Shown: in pieces, positions 32,801 through 41,811 of the stretch
Layout: every line of letters starts with the position of its first letter
Position numbering within the stretch: the stretch's first letter is position 1
Translations under genes and position numbers: made by a program
Assembly (NCBI RefSeq): GCF_002958735.1
Contig: NZ_PPGH01000034.1
Span: forward strand, 1-64,000
DNA length: 64,000 nt
Source of the DNA: Chromatium okenii
Lineage (GTDB): Bacteria; Pseudomonadota; Gammaproteobacteria; Chromatiales; Chromatiaceae
Direction: 5' to 3'
The notes under the pieces: model-generated
Seen by the model: only the letters and a program-made list of their open reading frames with translations
The model's database searches: none
Told to the model about the DNA's origin: nothing

Positions 32801-33565
32801 GACGTGGACATTGGCGCAACTGGGGCGACGGTGCGCGGTGAGATTCAAGTTCCAGAAGCACGGATTCGTCCGCGCAAATTGCCAGCGGGCACGGTGTCGG
32901 CGTCACCCGACATTGTGTTGAACACTGCGCCGCAGCAGTCGCCGCTGCCGGTGACGTTAGACCTGCGCGTGGTGCTGGGAAAAGAAGTGACGCTTGACGG
33001 ATTTGGCGTGCGCGGGCGGTTGGAGGGTGATGTGCGGGTGTCGCAATTACCGGGCAAACCGCTGGTTGGCGATGGGCAATTGCAAATTATTGATGGTCAA
33101 TATCAATTGTCGAGTGCGTTGGGATTAGCATCCGCAGAATGGGGTTCGGCATTAACTATTCGCCAAGGGCGACTGATTTTTGCAAAAAGTCCTGTGGACA
33201 ATCCGGGATTGTTATTGCAGGCCGAACGTGATGGTGGTGCAGTCAGTGCGGGTGTGCGGGTATTGGGTACGTTGCGCACTCCGAAATTGGCGTTTTTTTC
33301 AGATAGCGATCCCAATATGACTCCAGCGCAAATGACCAAGTATTTAATGACGGGAATTGCGCCAGCGGATGGTGATCGTGCACAAAATACAGGATTGGCA
33401 ATTGGCACTTATTTAGCGCCAAAAATCTATGCGGAATATGAAGCGGGATTCGGTCATGCGCCGGATAAAATGCGCTTACGTTATGACGTGTCGCGGCAAA
33501 TTGAATTTGAAACTGAAACCGGCGAGCAAGCGGGCGCTGATCTCTATTTTAAATTTGAAAACTAA
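29802..33565 (+). pseudogene. tamB: Translocation and assembly module protein TamB, frameshifted near 5' end
   Basis: TamB is a very large AsmA-like inner-membrane-anchored protein that spans the periplasm and contributes to phospholipid transport to the outer membrane. One membrane segment follows a proline/arginine-rich cytoplasmic start (LLLTLSGRLTLALLLLLCVT). Long repetitive beta-rich sequence fills the middle. The C-terminal DUF490 domain is clear: LRVVLGKEVTLDGFGVRGRLEGDV, GDGQLQIIDGQYQ, LTIRQGRLIFAKSPVDNPGLLL, and an ending YDVSRQIEFETETGEQAGADLYFKF. At least two shifts between 30310 and 30470 interrupt the first third; from 30476 on, 1029 residues are open. Confidence 0.88.
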
Positions 33566-33645
33566 TTCAGCAGACTGCATAACAAGATAAATCCGTTGGC
33601 AATATCAATGCTCAACTCTGAGCACGTTTTAAGGAATTAACACCA

Positions 33646-34965
33646 ATGAATCAGGACGCTTTTTTTACTCTGACGGAACGTTTACACAGCGGACTGACCG
33701 GCAGTGAAGTGCTGTTTTCTAATCTCAGCGGCGAGGTCTCGGATTTTGTGCGGCTCAATCGCAATCGCATTCGCCAAGCTGGGCATGTGCAAAGTGCCGG
33801 GCTGGAGCTGACGTTGATTGATGGAGCGCGGCAGGTGGAAGGGCGCTGCGAACTCAGCGGCGAATTTCGCGCTGATCTCAGTCAGACGCGGCATCTGTTG
33901 ACGCGCTTGCGCGAACGGTTGGCGGATATGCCCGATGATCCGTATTTGCAGTATTCAACCACGCCAAGTAGCAGCGACCGGCGCGTTGGTGAAGCGTCAC
34001 CGCCTGCTGCTCAAGTCATGGCGGATTTGATCAGAGCTGCGGACGGGCTGGATTTGGTCGGCATTTGGGCGAGCGGCGATCTCAGCACTGGGCTTGCCAG
34101 TTCGCTCGGTCATCGCCACTGGCATCACAGCCAGAGTTTCAATCTCGATTGGAGCTGTTATCTGGAAACGGATAAGGCGGTGAAAGCCAGTCTCGGCGGA
34201 TTGCATTGGGACGCTGCCGCGCTGCATCACCGCTTGGAAACGCAGCGCCACGGGTTGCGGGTGATGGCGCGACCGGCACGCACGATTGAGCCGGGGCGTT
34301 ATCGCGCTTATTTGGCGCCGGCAGCCGTCAACGAGTTGATGCACATGTTGAGCTGGGGCGGTTTCGATTTGCGCAATCACCGCACGCATCAAACGCCGCT
34401 GTTGCGACTGGTGCGCGGTGAACGTCAATTTTCTCCACAAATCACGCTGCGCGAGGAGCACGAGCGCGGATTGACGGCAGGTTTTACGGCTGAGGGTTTT
34501 GTGAAACCGGCAGTAGTGACGCTGATTGACGGCGGCAAGTTTGGTCAATGTTTGGTGGACGCTCGCAGCGGTCAGGAATATGGCGAGGCAGTGAATGCGG
34601 CTGGCGATGCGCCGGAGGCGTTGGCGTTGGCAGCAGGTGAGATGCCATTGACGGAGGTGCTGGCGCGACTAGATACCGGGCTGTTTATCGGCAATCTCTG
34701 GTATTGCAATTGGTCAGACCCGAATGATTGCCGAGTGACGGGGATGACGCGCTTCGGCACGTATTGGGTGGAACACGGGGAAATTGTGTGTCCAGTCAAG
34801 GTGATGCGGTTTGACGATAGCCTCTATCACCTGTTGGGCGATGGTTTGGAGGCACTGACGAGCGAGCGAGAATTGATGTTGTCGGCGGAAACTTACGAAG
34901 GGCGGGCGACTGACAGTGCTTTGTTGCCGGGGTTATTGGTGAGTGGGATTACGCTGGCGCTGTAA
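33646..34965 (+). CDS. PmbA/TldE-like modulator of TldD protease
   Basis: A 439-residue intact protein of the TldD/PmbA superfamily. These work as TldD-TldE pairs that degrade unfolded peptides and mature modified peptides. I find no HExxxH zinc motif, which fits the non-catalytic TldE/PmbA side. Family-like segments include DPYLQYSTTPSSS, GIWASGDLSTGLASSLG, and GLFIGNLWYCNWSDPNDCRVTGMTRFGTYWVEHGE. The C terminus SALLPGLLVSGITLAL is also characteristic. No tldD is adjacent. The start is preceded by AAGGAATTAACACC, a weak ribosome site. Confidence 0.75.
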   Translation: MNQDAFFTLTERLHSGLTGSEVLFSNLSGEVSDFVRLNRNRIRQAGHVQSAGLELTLIDGARQVEGRCELSGEFRADLSQTRHLLTRLRERLADMPDDPYLQYSTTPSSSDRRVGEASPPAAQVMADLIRAADGLDLVGIWASGDLSTGLASSLGHRHWHHSQSFNLDWSCYLETDKAVKASLGGLHWDAAALHHRLETQRHGLRVMARPARTIEPGRYRAYLAPAAVNELMHMLSWGGFDLRNHRTHQTPLLRLVRGERQFSPQITLREEHERGLTAGFTAEGFVKPAVVTLIDGGKFGQCLVDARSGQEYGEAVNAAGDAPEALALAAGEMPLTEVLARLDTGLFIGNLWYCNWSDPNDCRVTGMTRFGTYWVEHGEIVCPVKVMRFDDSLYHLLGDGLEALTSERELMLSAETYEGRATDSALLPGLLVSGITLAL

Positions 34966-34989
34966 ATTCAATTGAATGTTAATTGAATT
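34965..34989. terminator. AT-rich hairpin after PmbA-like gene
   Basis: AATTCAATT and AATTGAATT form a perfect 9-base stem around a 7-base loop, directly at the end of the PmbA-like gene. The stem has little G/C and no clear T-run, so it is a weak terminator candidate at best. Confidence 0.3.
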
Positions 34990-35008
34990 GGCTTGAGTAT
35001 TTGGTAGT

Positions 35009-35301
35009 TGTCAAGACCCGAGAGATTGTAGACCTGTTTTTTGAAGCGTTCAGGTTCCTTCTGTTGCCAGTTTTTCAACGCTTGCACCGGTGACACATGT
35101 CCAAGGGCTTTTTGGGGTATCTGATGGTTATACATCCGCACATAATGGTGCAGCGTTTCCTCTAACTTCTTTCCAGAATCAAAGCGCGTCGTCGCCACTA
35201 CCTCGGCAATCCGTCCGTTAAATCGCTCGACCATTCCGTTCGTTTGCGGATGCGAGGGCGGAATTAGGCGATGCTCAATCTGGTGTTCTTTACAAACTAA
35301 A
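35009..35301 (-). mobile_element. IS481-family fragment: 3' part of transposase
   Basis: The right end of an IS481-family element beginning TGTCAAGACCCGAGAGATTG. It encodes the C-terminal part of the transposase on the minus strand, including PSHPQTNGMVERFNGRIAEVV and MYNHQIPQKALGHVSP, matching the complete copy at 36130-37244. The frame reads out through the IS end to a stop at 34968. The fragment is cut at 35301, where the left end of a second, oppositely oriented copy starts. The broken edge shows the bases ACTAAA that also border the cut in the next copy. Confidence 0.85.
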
Positions 35302-36129
35302 TGTCAGGAACCGTATGATTATATTCCGCAACGCAGCTACCCACTATTTTTAGCACGAGAGGCTTTGCAAGGCGTCATCACGGACATTCACCACCGCGCC
35401 CTACATCGCTAATCGGTTGGGCACTCAGAGGAGAATTGATGCTATGAACTTGAATTTACACAAAAATGCCCGCACAACTCCCGCGATCCGGCGTGAACTG
35501 CAACATTCCACTAAATCTGAGCGTGAACTCGCCCGCGAATATCATCTGAATCGGGCGACGGTGCGCAAATGGCGTCACCGCGAGACCACTGACGATGCGT
35601 CTCATTGTCCGCATTATCTACATACCACTTTGAAACCATTGGAAGAATTGATTGCAGTGGAGTTGCGCACAACGTTGTTGCTACCTATCGATGACTTGCT
35701 GGTCGTGCTGCGCACCTGTTTTAACCCTGAGGTGTCGCGCTCAGGGCTACAGCGTTGCTTACGTCGCCACCACGTCTCCAACCTTAAAGAATTGATTCCA
35801 AAAGAAGACGGTGCGAAAAAACCGCCTAAAAAGTTCAAAGATTACGCGCCCGGTTTTATCCACATGGATATTAAATACCTCCCTAAGATGCCGGATGAAC
35901 AAGCCCATCGCTATCTTTTTGTCGCTATTGATCGGGCAACGCGTTGGGTCTATGCCAAGGTTTTTGCTCAGAAAACTGCCGCCAACGCCAGCGCGTTTCT
36001 CCAGCAAGTGATCGCTGCTGCCGCGTTTAAGATTGAAAAGGTGTTGACCGACAACGGTAAGGAGTTTACTGATCGTTTCTGCGCTACCGGCGAACGCGAA
36101 CCGACTGGTCGCCATCGCTTTGATTTAGT
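35302..36129 (+). mobile_element. IS481-family fragment: 5' part of transposase, plus strand
   Basis: The left end of the element, starting TGTCAGGAACCGTATGATTA. The transposase begins at 35444 (MNLNLHKNARTTPAIRRELQ). An N-terminal helix-turn-helix (REYHLNRATVRKWRHRE) is followed by the first part of the DDE core (FIHMDIKYLPKMPDE). The homology stops after RHRFDLV, exactly where copy 1 is cut, and the frame then runs into antisense sequence of the next copy and stops at 36214. It differs at several bases from the intact copy, so it is not an assembly duplicate of identical sequence. Confidence 0.85.
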
Positions 36130-37102
36130 TGTCAAGACCCGAGAGATTGTAGACCTGTTTTTTGAAGCGTTCAGGTTCCTTCTGTTGCCAGTTTTTCAAC
36201 GCTTGCACCGGTGACACATGTCCAAGGGCTTTTTGGGGTATCTGATGGTTATACATCCGCACATAATGGTGCAGCGTTTCCTCTAACTTCTTTCCAGAAT
36301 CAAAGCGCGTCGTCGCCACTACCTCGGCAATCCGTCCGTTAAATCGCTCGACCATTCCGTTCGTTTGCGGATGCGAGGGCGGAATTAGGCGATGCTCAAT
36401 CTGGTGTTCTTTACAAACTAAATCAAAGCGATGGCGACCAGTCGGTTCGCGTTCGCCGGTAGCGCAGAAACGATCAGTAAACTCCTTACCGTTGTCGGTC
36501 AACACCTTTTCAATCTTAAACGCGGCAGCAGCGATCACTTGCTGGAGAAACGCGCTGGCGTTGGCGGCAGTTTTCTGAGCAAAAACCTTGGCATAGACCC
36601 AACGCGTTGCCCGATCAATGGCGACAAAAAGATAGCGATGGGCTTGTTCATCCGGCATCTTAGGGAGGTATTTAATATCCATGTGGATAAAACCGGGCGC
36701 GTAATCTTTGAACTTTTTAGGTGGTTTTTTCGCACCGTCTTCTTTTGGAATCAATTCTTTAAGGTTGGAGACATGGTGGCGACGTAAGCAACGCTGTAGC
36801 CCTGAGCGCGATACCTCAGGGTTAAAACAGGTGCGCAGCACGACCAGCAAGTCATCGATGGGTAGCAACAACGTCGTGCGCAACTCCACGGCGATCAATT
36901 CTTCCAATGGTTTCAAAGTGGTATGTAGATAATGCGGACAATGAGACGCATCGTCAGTGGTCTCGCGGTGACGCCATTTGCGCACCGTCGCCCGATTCAG
37001 ATGATATTCGCGAGCGAGTTCACGCTCAGATTTAGTGGAATGTTGCAGTTCACGCCGGATCGCGGGAGTTGTGCGGGCATTTTTGTGTAAATTCAAGTTC
37101 AT
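36125..37102 (-). CDS. IS481-family transposase
   Basis: A DDE transposase of about 325 residues from the ATG at 37102 (MNLNLHKNAR; the open frame continues to 37129). It has an N-terminal helix-turn-helix of the HTH_29/Tnp type, a first catalytic Asp in FIHMDIKYLP, a second in LTDNGKEF, and the Glu region PSHPQTNGMVERFNGRIAE. The last codon within the IS is followed by flanking bases, and the stop codon TAA comes from outside the element. The frame is intact and the protein is probably active. Confidence 0.85.
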   Translation of the reverse strand: MNLNLHKNARTTPAIRRELQHSTKSERELAREYHLNRATVRKWRHRETTDDASHCPHYLHTTLKPLEELIAVELRTTLLLPIDDLLVVLRTCFNPEVSRSGLQRCLRRHHVSNLKELIPKEDGAKKPPKKFKDYAPGFIHMDIKYLPKMPDEQAHRYLFVAIDRATRWVYAKVFAQKTAANASAFLQQVIAAAAFKIEKVLTDNGKEFTDRFCATGEREPTGRHRFDLVCKEHQIEHRLIPPSHPQTNGMVERFNGRIAEVVATTRFDSGKKLEETLHHYVRMYNHQIPQKALGHVSPVQALKNWQQKEPERFKKQVYNLSGLDN

Positions 37103-37244
37103 AGCATCAATTCTCCTCTGAGTGCCCAACCGATTAGCGATGTAGGGCGCGGTGGTGAATGTCCGTGATGACGCCTTGCAAAGCCTCTCGTGCTAAAAAC
37201 AGTGGGTAGCTGCGTTGCGGAATATAATCATACGGTTCCTAACA
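36130..37244 (-). mobile_element. Complete IS481-family insertion sequence
   Basis: An element of about 1.1 kb with imperfect terminal inverted repeats: TGTCAAGACCCGAGAGATT at the transposase 3' end and, on the other strand, TGTTAGGAACCGTATGATT at the 5' end. It holds one transposase gene. No matching target duplication is visible on its two flanks (TTTAGT on the left, GAAAAC on the right), which agrees with a rearrangement after insertion. Confidence 0.88.
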
Positions 37245-37251
37245 GAAAACA

Positions 37252-39147
37252 TCAATTATTGCTTGATTCAGACGAATAATCGCAATCAATTGTTGGTGGC
37301 AGCACTTCATCTATAATTGTTTGTGCTGATCCACGCGCATCATGGTCATGGCGAAACACTAATCCCGATTGACTGGCTTTGGCTTGGTGTTTCATTCCCG
37401 CAATCACTCGTCCCAAGGTTTCAACGCAGCGATAATGATCGCCGGGGCGCATTTCAATTAATGCCGCACTGCAACGCATTAACGGCATATCACGTTCATC
37501 ACCAGCGCGATCACGCGCTCGAATAAACCCCCGCTGCCGATCTTCTGGATCATAAAGGCTTTGCACATCCGCACTAAATTTAGTGAGCAAGCGTTGTATT
37601 TGACTCACTACCTGCTCTGTTGCCGCGTTTTCAATTCCTGCAAAAAAGTCATCACCGCCGATATGTCCAATAAACCAAGCACTATTTGCTAATTCTTTTT
37701 GCAATAACTCTGCAAACATTAAAATCGCACGGTCGCCGAGACGAAAACCATAATGATCGTTAAAGGCTTTGAAGTGATCAAAATCAAAATATGCGAGATG
37801 CCGCATTTGATTCGGTGCTTCAAGAATGCGCGATACATAACTGTGAATTGGGATGTTGCCGGGCAGTTTGGTTAATGGATTTTGATCGCGGGCGACGGCG
37901 AGGTTTTTTTGTTCAATCAATTGCAACAGCGCAGTCGCAGAAATAAAACCGAGATAACGCGCATCCTGCGTCACAATCAATCCTGCTGGATTCACATTCG
38001 CAGAAAATGCAGCGAGTAATCCTTCAACTGAAACGTGAATATCAATCACGGGACAAGGGCGAGCGAAATCAGGTAATGAACGCGCAAATGCTGGATTAAG
38101 AATTAAATCACGCCCATAAATCGAATAGATATGCTCTTTAATATCTGCTTCATGAATCAGCCCCAGCGGACGTTCGGCATTATCGAGCAACGGAATAATG
38201 GTGTGTGCTTTATGTTGTCGGAATGCCTCAAACATCGCTTTAATGCCAGCGTTGATTAACAGCGGCGGAATGCGTTCTAATCGCTCTTCAATCAGCACAA
38301 AATCGCTATGCACTTCGCGCCGATCACGTTGGTTAATATGACTAATTTGCTCATAATTCTGGCGCAAGGCATCAATGCACAGTTGCGGATAGGAAATTAA
38401 ATAACCCTGAACTAAATCACAACCTGCTTCTCGACAAGCCAGCAATTCTTTTTCGGTTTCTACTCCTTCGGCAATCACTTGAATTCCCATGACATGCGCT
38501 AATTGTACGGTATTGGCAACAAATAACCGTTTGCGATGATCTTTAGCCATGCCGCTGATAAAAAAGCGGTCGATTTTGAGTAATTCCGGCGGATGTTCGT
38601 AAAGCAACCGCAATCCCGCGTAACCGCTCCCAAAATCATCAATTGCAAATTGAAACCGAGCATGGCGATAAGCCGTAATTGCTGCCGCGATACCGGAATT
38701 GGCAGTGAGATCAGTCCGTTCTGATAATTCAAAACACATGACTTCTGGATTGAGTTGATAGCGTTGTAATAGCGCCAGTGTTTGCTCTGGTCGCTCCATT
38801 GCTAATAACTGCGGATCAAGATTAAAAAATAGTCGATAACGTTCGGCATTCGGTAATTGCACAAAATGCACAATGGCTAATTCGCGCAGAAAACTGTCGA
38901 GTTCAGCCGCGCAACCCAGCGTCCATGCTTCCGCTAATAGGCCGTGCACATTGGCAAAACCTAACTCGTTAACACCACGCAGCAATGCCTCGTAGCCGTA
39001 AACGCCGCCAGTGTGAATGTTGACGACGGGTTGCAGCGCATAAACCAATGCTTCCCGCGCTCGGCTGAGGAAATCAGTTTGCGCCAGTGAGTCTTTGCTG
39101 ATTTCCGGCATCGTGATTTGCTGGTGACTAAAGGCGCATAAGTGCAT
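37252..39147 (-). CDS. EAL-CBS-CBS-GGDEF cyclic-di-GMP signalling protein
   Basis: A 631-residue intact regulator. The EAL domain comes first (YGYEALLRGV, NLDPQLL, FELSERTDL, IDDFGSGYAGL, LKIDRFFI, AEGVETEKEL, QGYLISYP) and retains the main metal and substrate positions of a phosphodiesterase. Two CBS-like segments follow at about residues 300-430. The C-terminal GGDEF domain has the variant GGDDF (IGHIGGDDFFAGIE) and FDFDHFKAFNDHYGFRLGD. Cyclase activity is possible since the first acidic residue is kept, but is not certain. Start at 39147 or the later ATG at 39111. It follows the chemoreceptor by nine bases and is probably cotranscribed. Confidence 0.88.
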   Translation of the reverse strand: MHLCAFSHQQITMPEISKDSLAQTDFLSRAREALVYALQPVVNIHTGGVYGYEALLRGVNELGFANVHGLLAEAWTLGCAAELDSFLRELAIVHFVQLPNAERYRLFFNLDPQLLAMERPEQTLALLQRYQLNPEVMCFELSERTDLTANSGIAAAITAYRHARFQFAIDDFGSGYAGLRLLYEHPPELLKIDRFFISGMAKDHRKRLFVANTVQLAHVMGIQVIAEGVETEKELLACREAGCDLVQGYLISYPQLCIDALRQNYEQISHINQRDRREVHSDFVLIEERLERIPPLLINAGIKAMFEAFRQHKAHTIIPLLDNAERPLGLIHEADIKEHIYSIYGRDLILNPAFARSLPDFARPCPVIDIHVSVEGLLAAFSANVNPAGLIVTQDARYLGFISATALLQLIEQKNLAVARDQNPLTKLPGNIPIHSYVSRILEAPNQMRHLAYFDFDHFKAFNDHYGFRLGDRAILMFAELLQKELANSAWFIGHIGGDDFFAGIENAATEQVVSQIQRLLTKFSADVQSLYDPEDRQRGFIRARDRAGDERDMPLMRCSAALIEMRPGDHYRCVETLGRVIAGMKHQAKASQSGLVFRHDHDARGSAQTIIDEVLPPTIDCDYSSESSNN

Positions 39148-39156
39148 GATTTTTCT

Positions 39157-41022
39157 CTAATGAATCCGAAAATACGCGACCCGTTCGCGCAGCGCGTGAG
39201 AAAGGTCATTTAATTGCGCACTCTGACCAAAACCATCTTCAGCGGCGGCGGCGTGTTCCTGCGCCAGCAACGTGATCTGATTGATTGCACGAGCGATTTC
39301 TTCAACCATGCGGCTTTCCTCTTCGGCGGCGCTGGCGATCTGGTGCGTTAATTCCATCAACACCTGCACCGATTCAGAAAACGCATCCAGATTTTGCACT
39401 GCTTGACCGTAGTGCGCGACGCTCTGCTGGGCGCGATCCCGATTAGCGTGAATCACCGTCACTGCCTCACTCGAACTGCTTTTGAGACAGTGAATCATCG
39501 TTTCAATTTCCTGAATGGATTGATGCGTGCGCGTCGCCAATTGCCGCACTTCATCGGCGACCACCGCAAACCCGCGTCCATGTTCGCCAGCGCGAGCGGC
39601 TTCAATCGACGCATTCAGCGCCAGCAAATTGGTTTGGCTGGCGATATTGCGAATGACATCCAAAACATTGCCGACCGATTGACTGTGATCGGCAAGCCCA
39701 AGCACCACGCCTGCTGCCTGCTCAATTTCGCTGGCGAGCAGTTCGATGATGCCGGTGGTTTCGGTGAGAATTTGGCGACTGCTGGCGATGCGCTGCCGAG
39801 CATCTTCAGTCGCAGTGACAGCGCGGCTGGTGTGATTGGTGACTTCCTGCGCAGAGGTTGCCAATTGGTTAATCGCAACATCGACGTGACCGGTTTCAGT
39901 TTTCTGGCGATCAAACTGAATCTTGCTGGTCTGCGCCATCCGCGCCATTCCACCAGCGGAATGATGCAAATCGCCGCTGGCGCTGTGTAAATGACTGACG
40001 ATGCCGTGAATGCGCTCCACCATTGACTGCAACGCCGTCATTAAAAGTCCGACTTCATCATTACGCGTGGTCGCAAATGAAACGTTGAGATTGCCCTCGG
40101 CGAGCGCAGAAACCGTCTGCACTGCGTCATTCAGTGGACGTAACGCTCGGCGCATGTACCAAAATAAACCGAAGCTCGCCAAAATCAGCAGCAGCCCAAC
40201 GCCGCTATAAGCAATCCATTCAAAGCGTTGCTGCGCAATAAATGCCGCAGTTTCATCGCTCAAACTAATCAGATGCACCAACGGCAATCCGTCAACGCCC
40301 GGCACAGGCAGAATTGCGGTGGCATAGATCGCAGTATCAGAACTGACTCGCGTGTACACGCGCTCGCCCAGCGGCGGCAGATTAGGGCTGATTTGTTTGA
40401 ACAATTCAGGGCGCGTTCCGGCGAACAGTTGACCGTCGCCGCTGACCAGATAAATGTCCGCGCCAGAAACCACTTTGAACCGCTCCAGCGCACTGGCGAG
40501 CGATTGTTGAAAAACCACCGTGCCAATCGGTTCGTGACGCATTACCAACTGGAACGCCAGCAACGCGACAGGTTCGCCCTGCGCATTGCGCCCAATTCGC
40601 CGCAGCGGTTTTTGATCTTCGGACTTAATTTTGAGCAGTGCGGCAACATCCGGCAGTGTGGTGGCGTCGCCACAGCACAGCCGCTGTTGCGCTGCATCAA
40701 ACAGATAAAGCTGCTCAAAATAACCCTGCTCGCCGATCAAATTGGTGAGCGAAGTAATTTCCGGCTGCAACTGATTGATGTCCCGCGCTTTAACGGCTTG
40801 GCGCAGCGGGAAATTATCGGTAAACGACGCGATGCCGTTTTCCATCTGCTCAAACAGACGCTCGGCAACTTGATTCCAAATCAGGGCGCGATCAGTGGTC
40901 ACGGCGAGCGCCAGCCGTGCTTCGCTGCGGGCATTGCCAGCGCGAGCGACCAAAATCAGCGCCGCAGCGACCAGCAGCGTGACGCAGATTGCGGCGAGGG
41001 TGACACTTTTACGGATGGTCAT
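39157..41022 (-). CDS. Methyl-accepting chemotaxis protein
   Basis: A 621-residue intact chemoreceptor. The first membrane segment is near residues 8-27 and the second near 275-298 ([22 protein letters not shown]). Between them is a periplasmic Cache-like sensor of about 240 residues that includes CCGD and a PAS-like [20 protein letters not shown] linker with [22 protein letters not shown] follows. The signalling tip is canonical: [38 protein letters not shown]. The ligand is unknown. No other chemotaxis gene is adjacent; the downstream gene is a cyclic-di-GMP protein, suggesting a linked motility or attachment response. Confidence 0.92.
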   Translation of the reverse strand: MTIRKSVTLAAICVTLLVAAALILVARAGNARSEARLALAVTTDRALIWNQVAERLFEQMENGIASFTDNFPLRQAVKARDINQLQPEITSLTNLIGEQGYFEQLYLFDAAQQRLCCGDATTLPDVAALLKIKSEDQKPLRRIGRNAQGEPVALLAFQLVMRHEPIGTVVFQQSLASALERFKVVSGADIYLVSGDGQLFAGTRPELFKQISPNLPPLGERVYTRVSSDTAIYATAILPVPGVDGLPLVHLISLSDETAAFIAQQRFEWIAYSGVGLLLILASFGLFWYMRRALRPLNDAVQTVSALAEGNLNVSFATTRNDEVGLLMTALQSMVERIHGIVSHLHSASGDLHHSAGGMARMAQTSKIQFDRQKTETGHVDVAINQLATSAQEVTNHTSRAVTATEDARQRIASSRQILTETTGIIELLASEIEQAAGVVLGLADHSQSVGNVLDVIRNIASQTNLLALNASIEAARAGEHGRGFAVVADEVRQLATRTHQSIQEIETMIHCLKSSSSEAVTVIHANRDRAQQSVAHYGQAVQNLDAFSESVQVLMELTHQIASAAEEESRMVEEIARAINQITLLAQEHAAAAEDGFGQSAQLNDLSHALRERVAYFRIH

Positions 41023-41054
41023 GTGAGTCTCGTGCGCGGATTAACGCAGATGTT

Positions 41055-41567
41055 TTAAGCAGGATCGGTATTGCGTGATTGACCGATGGCATCAAGCTGC
41101 TGCTGGAGTTTGAGACGATCTAGCGATTGCAACGGCAAACTCACGAACAGCGCGATACGGTTTTCAAGGGCGCGAAAAGCGTGACGGAACGCCATCATCT
41201 GCTCGACTTCACTGCCTACAATGGCTGCGGGGTCTTCAATTCCCCAGTGTGCTGTCATCGGTTGTCCCGGCCACACCGGGCACATTTCAGCCGCAGCGCG
41301 GTCGCACACGGTGAACACAAAATCCATTTTGGGTGCATCTGGAGTGCTGAATTCTGCCCAGTCTTTGCTGCGCAGATTTTCAGTTAAATGATTGTTACGT
41401 TTGAGGATTTCTAATGCCAGCGGGTGAATTTCCCCTTTAGGATGGCTGCCAGCACTGAAACCGTGAAAATGCCCAACGCCGAGGCGATTGAGCAAACATT
41501 CAGCAATGATGCTGCGGGCGGAATTACCGGTGCATAAAAATAAAACGTTGTAGTGAAAATCGGACAT
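41055..41567 (-). CDS. arsC: Arsenate reductase / low-molecular-weight phosphatase-like protein
   Basis: A protein of the low-molecular-weight tyrosine phosphatase fold. The anion-binding loop CxxxxxR appears as LCTGNSARSIIAE near the N terminus, and FVFTVCDRAAAEMCPVWPG gives additional cysteines typical of ArsC-type arsenate reductases. WGIEDPAA is also characteristic. The ATG at 41567 (MSDFHYNVLFLC) is preferred over GTG at 41600. It would reduce arsenate to arsenite. No arsB or arsR is adjacent. It is divergent from btaA, and the array of half-sites at 41714-41753 lies between them. Confidence 0.82.
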   Translation of the reverse strand: MSDFHYNVLFLCTGNSARSIIAECLLNRLGVGHFHGFSAGSHPKGEIHPLALEILKRNNHLTENLRSKDWAEFSTPDAPKMDFVFTVCDRAAAEMCPVWPGQPMTAHWGIEDPAAIVGSEVEQMMAFRHAFRALENRIALFVSLPLQSLDRLKLQQQLDAIGQSRNTDPA

Positions 41568-41713
41568 GGCGGGTTTCTCGGAGTTAGGAATATCAGGCAC
41601 GGATTAACGTCCTGAAATTATTTAGCTCCCAGTAAAACACGGGAAGGTGACAACACGATGAAAGCGTTACTGCGCTGAAATGTTTGAAGTAACACCGAAT
41701 TTTTAGCGCCAGC

Positions 41714-41753
41714 GCGTCACCGCATCGTCATTTGCCAGTCATTGCCACGTCAC
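41714..41753 (+). promoter_or_regulatory. Putative tandem PHO boxes upstream of btaA
   Basis: Four 7-base units repeat at an exact 11-base period: GCGTCAC (41714), TCGTCAT (41725), CAGTCAT (41736) and ACGTCAC (41747), each separated by four bases. The PhoB consensus is CTGTCAT-AAAT-CTGTCAT, with the same 7+4 geometry. All four share GTCA, and the third matches at 6 of 7 bases. The spacers are not the usual A/T-rich ones. A -10-like TTTAGA follows around 41762. The array is 58 bases before btaA, an appropriate place for activation. The match is by eye and needs scoring. Confidence 0.6.
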
Positions 41754-41811
41754 GACCTGATTTTAGACTCGTGCAATTTAGCCGCTGCCCGATGTCATCG
41801 AGAACCTCGCC

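Noticed and set aside
40228..41058. 276-residue open frame opposite the chemoreceptor
   Set aside because: A composition-driven shadow of a confident chemoreceptor gene; arginine/glutamine-rich with no domain.
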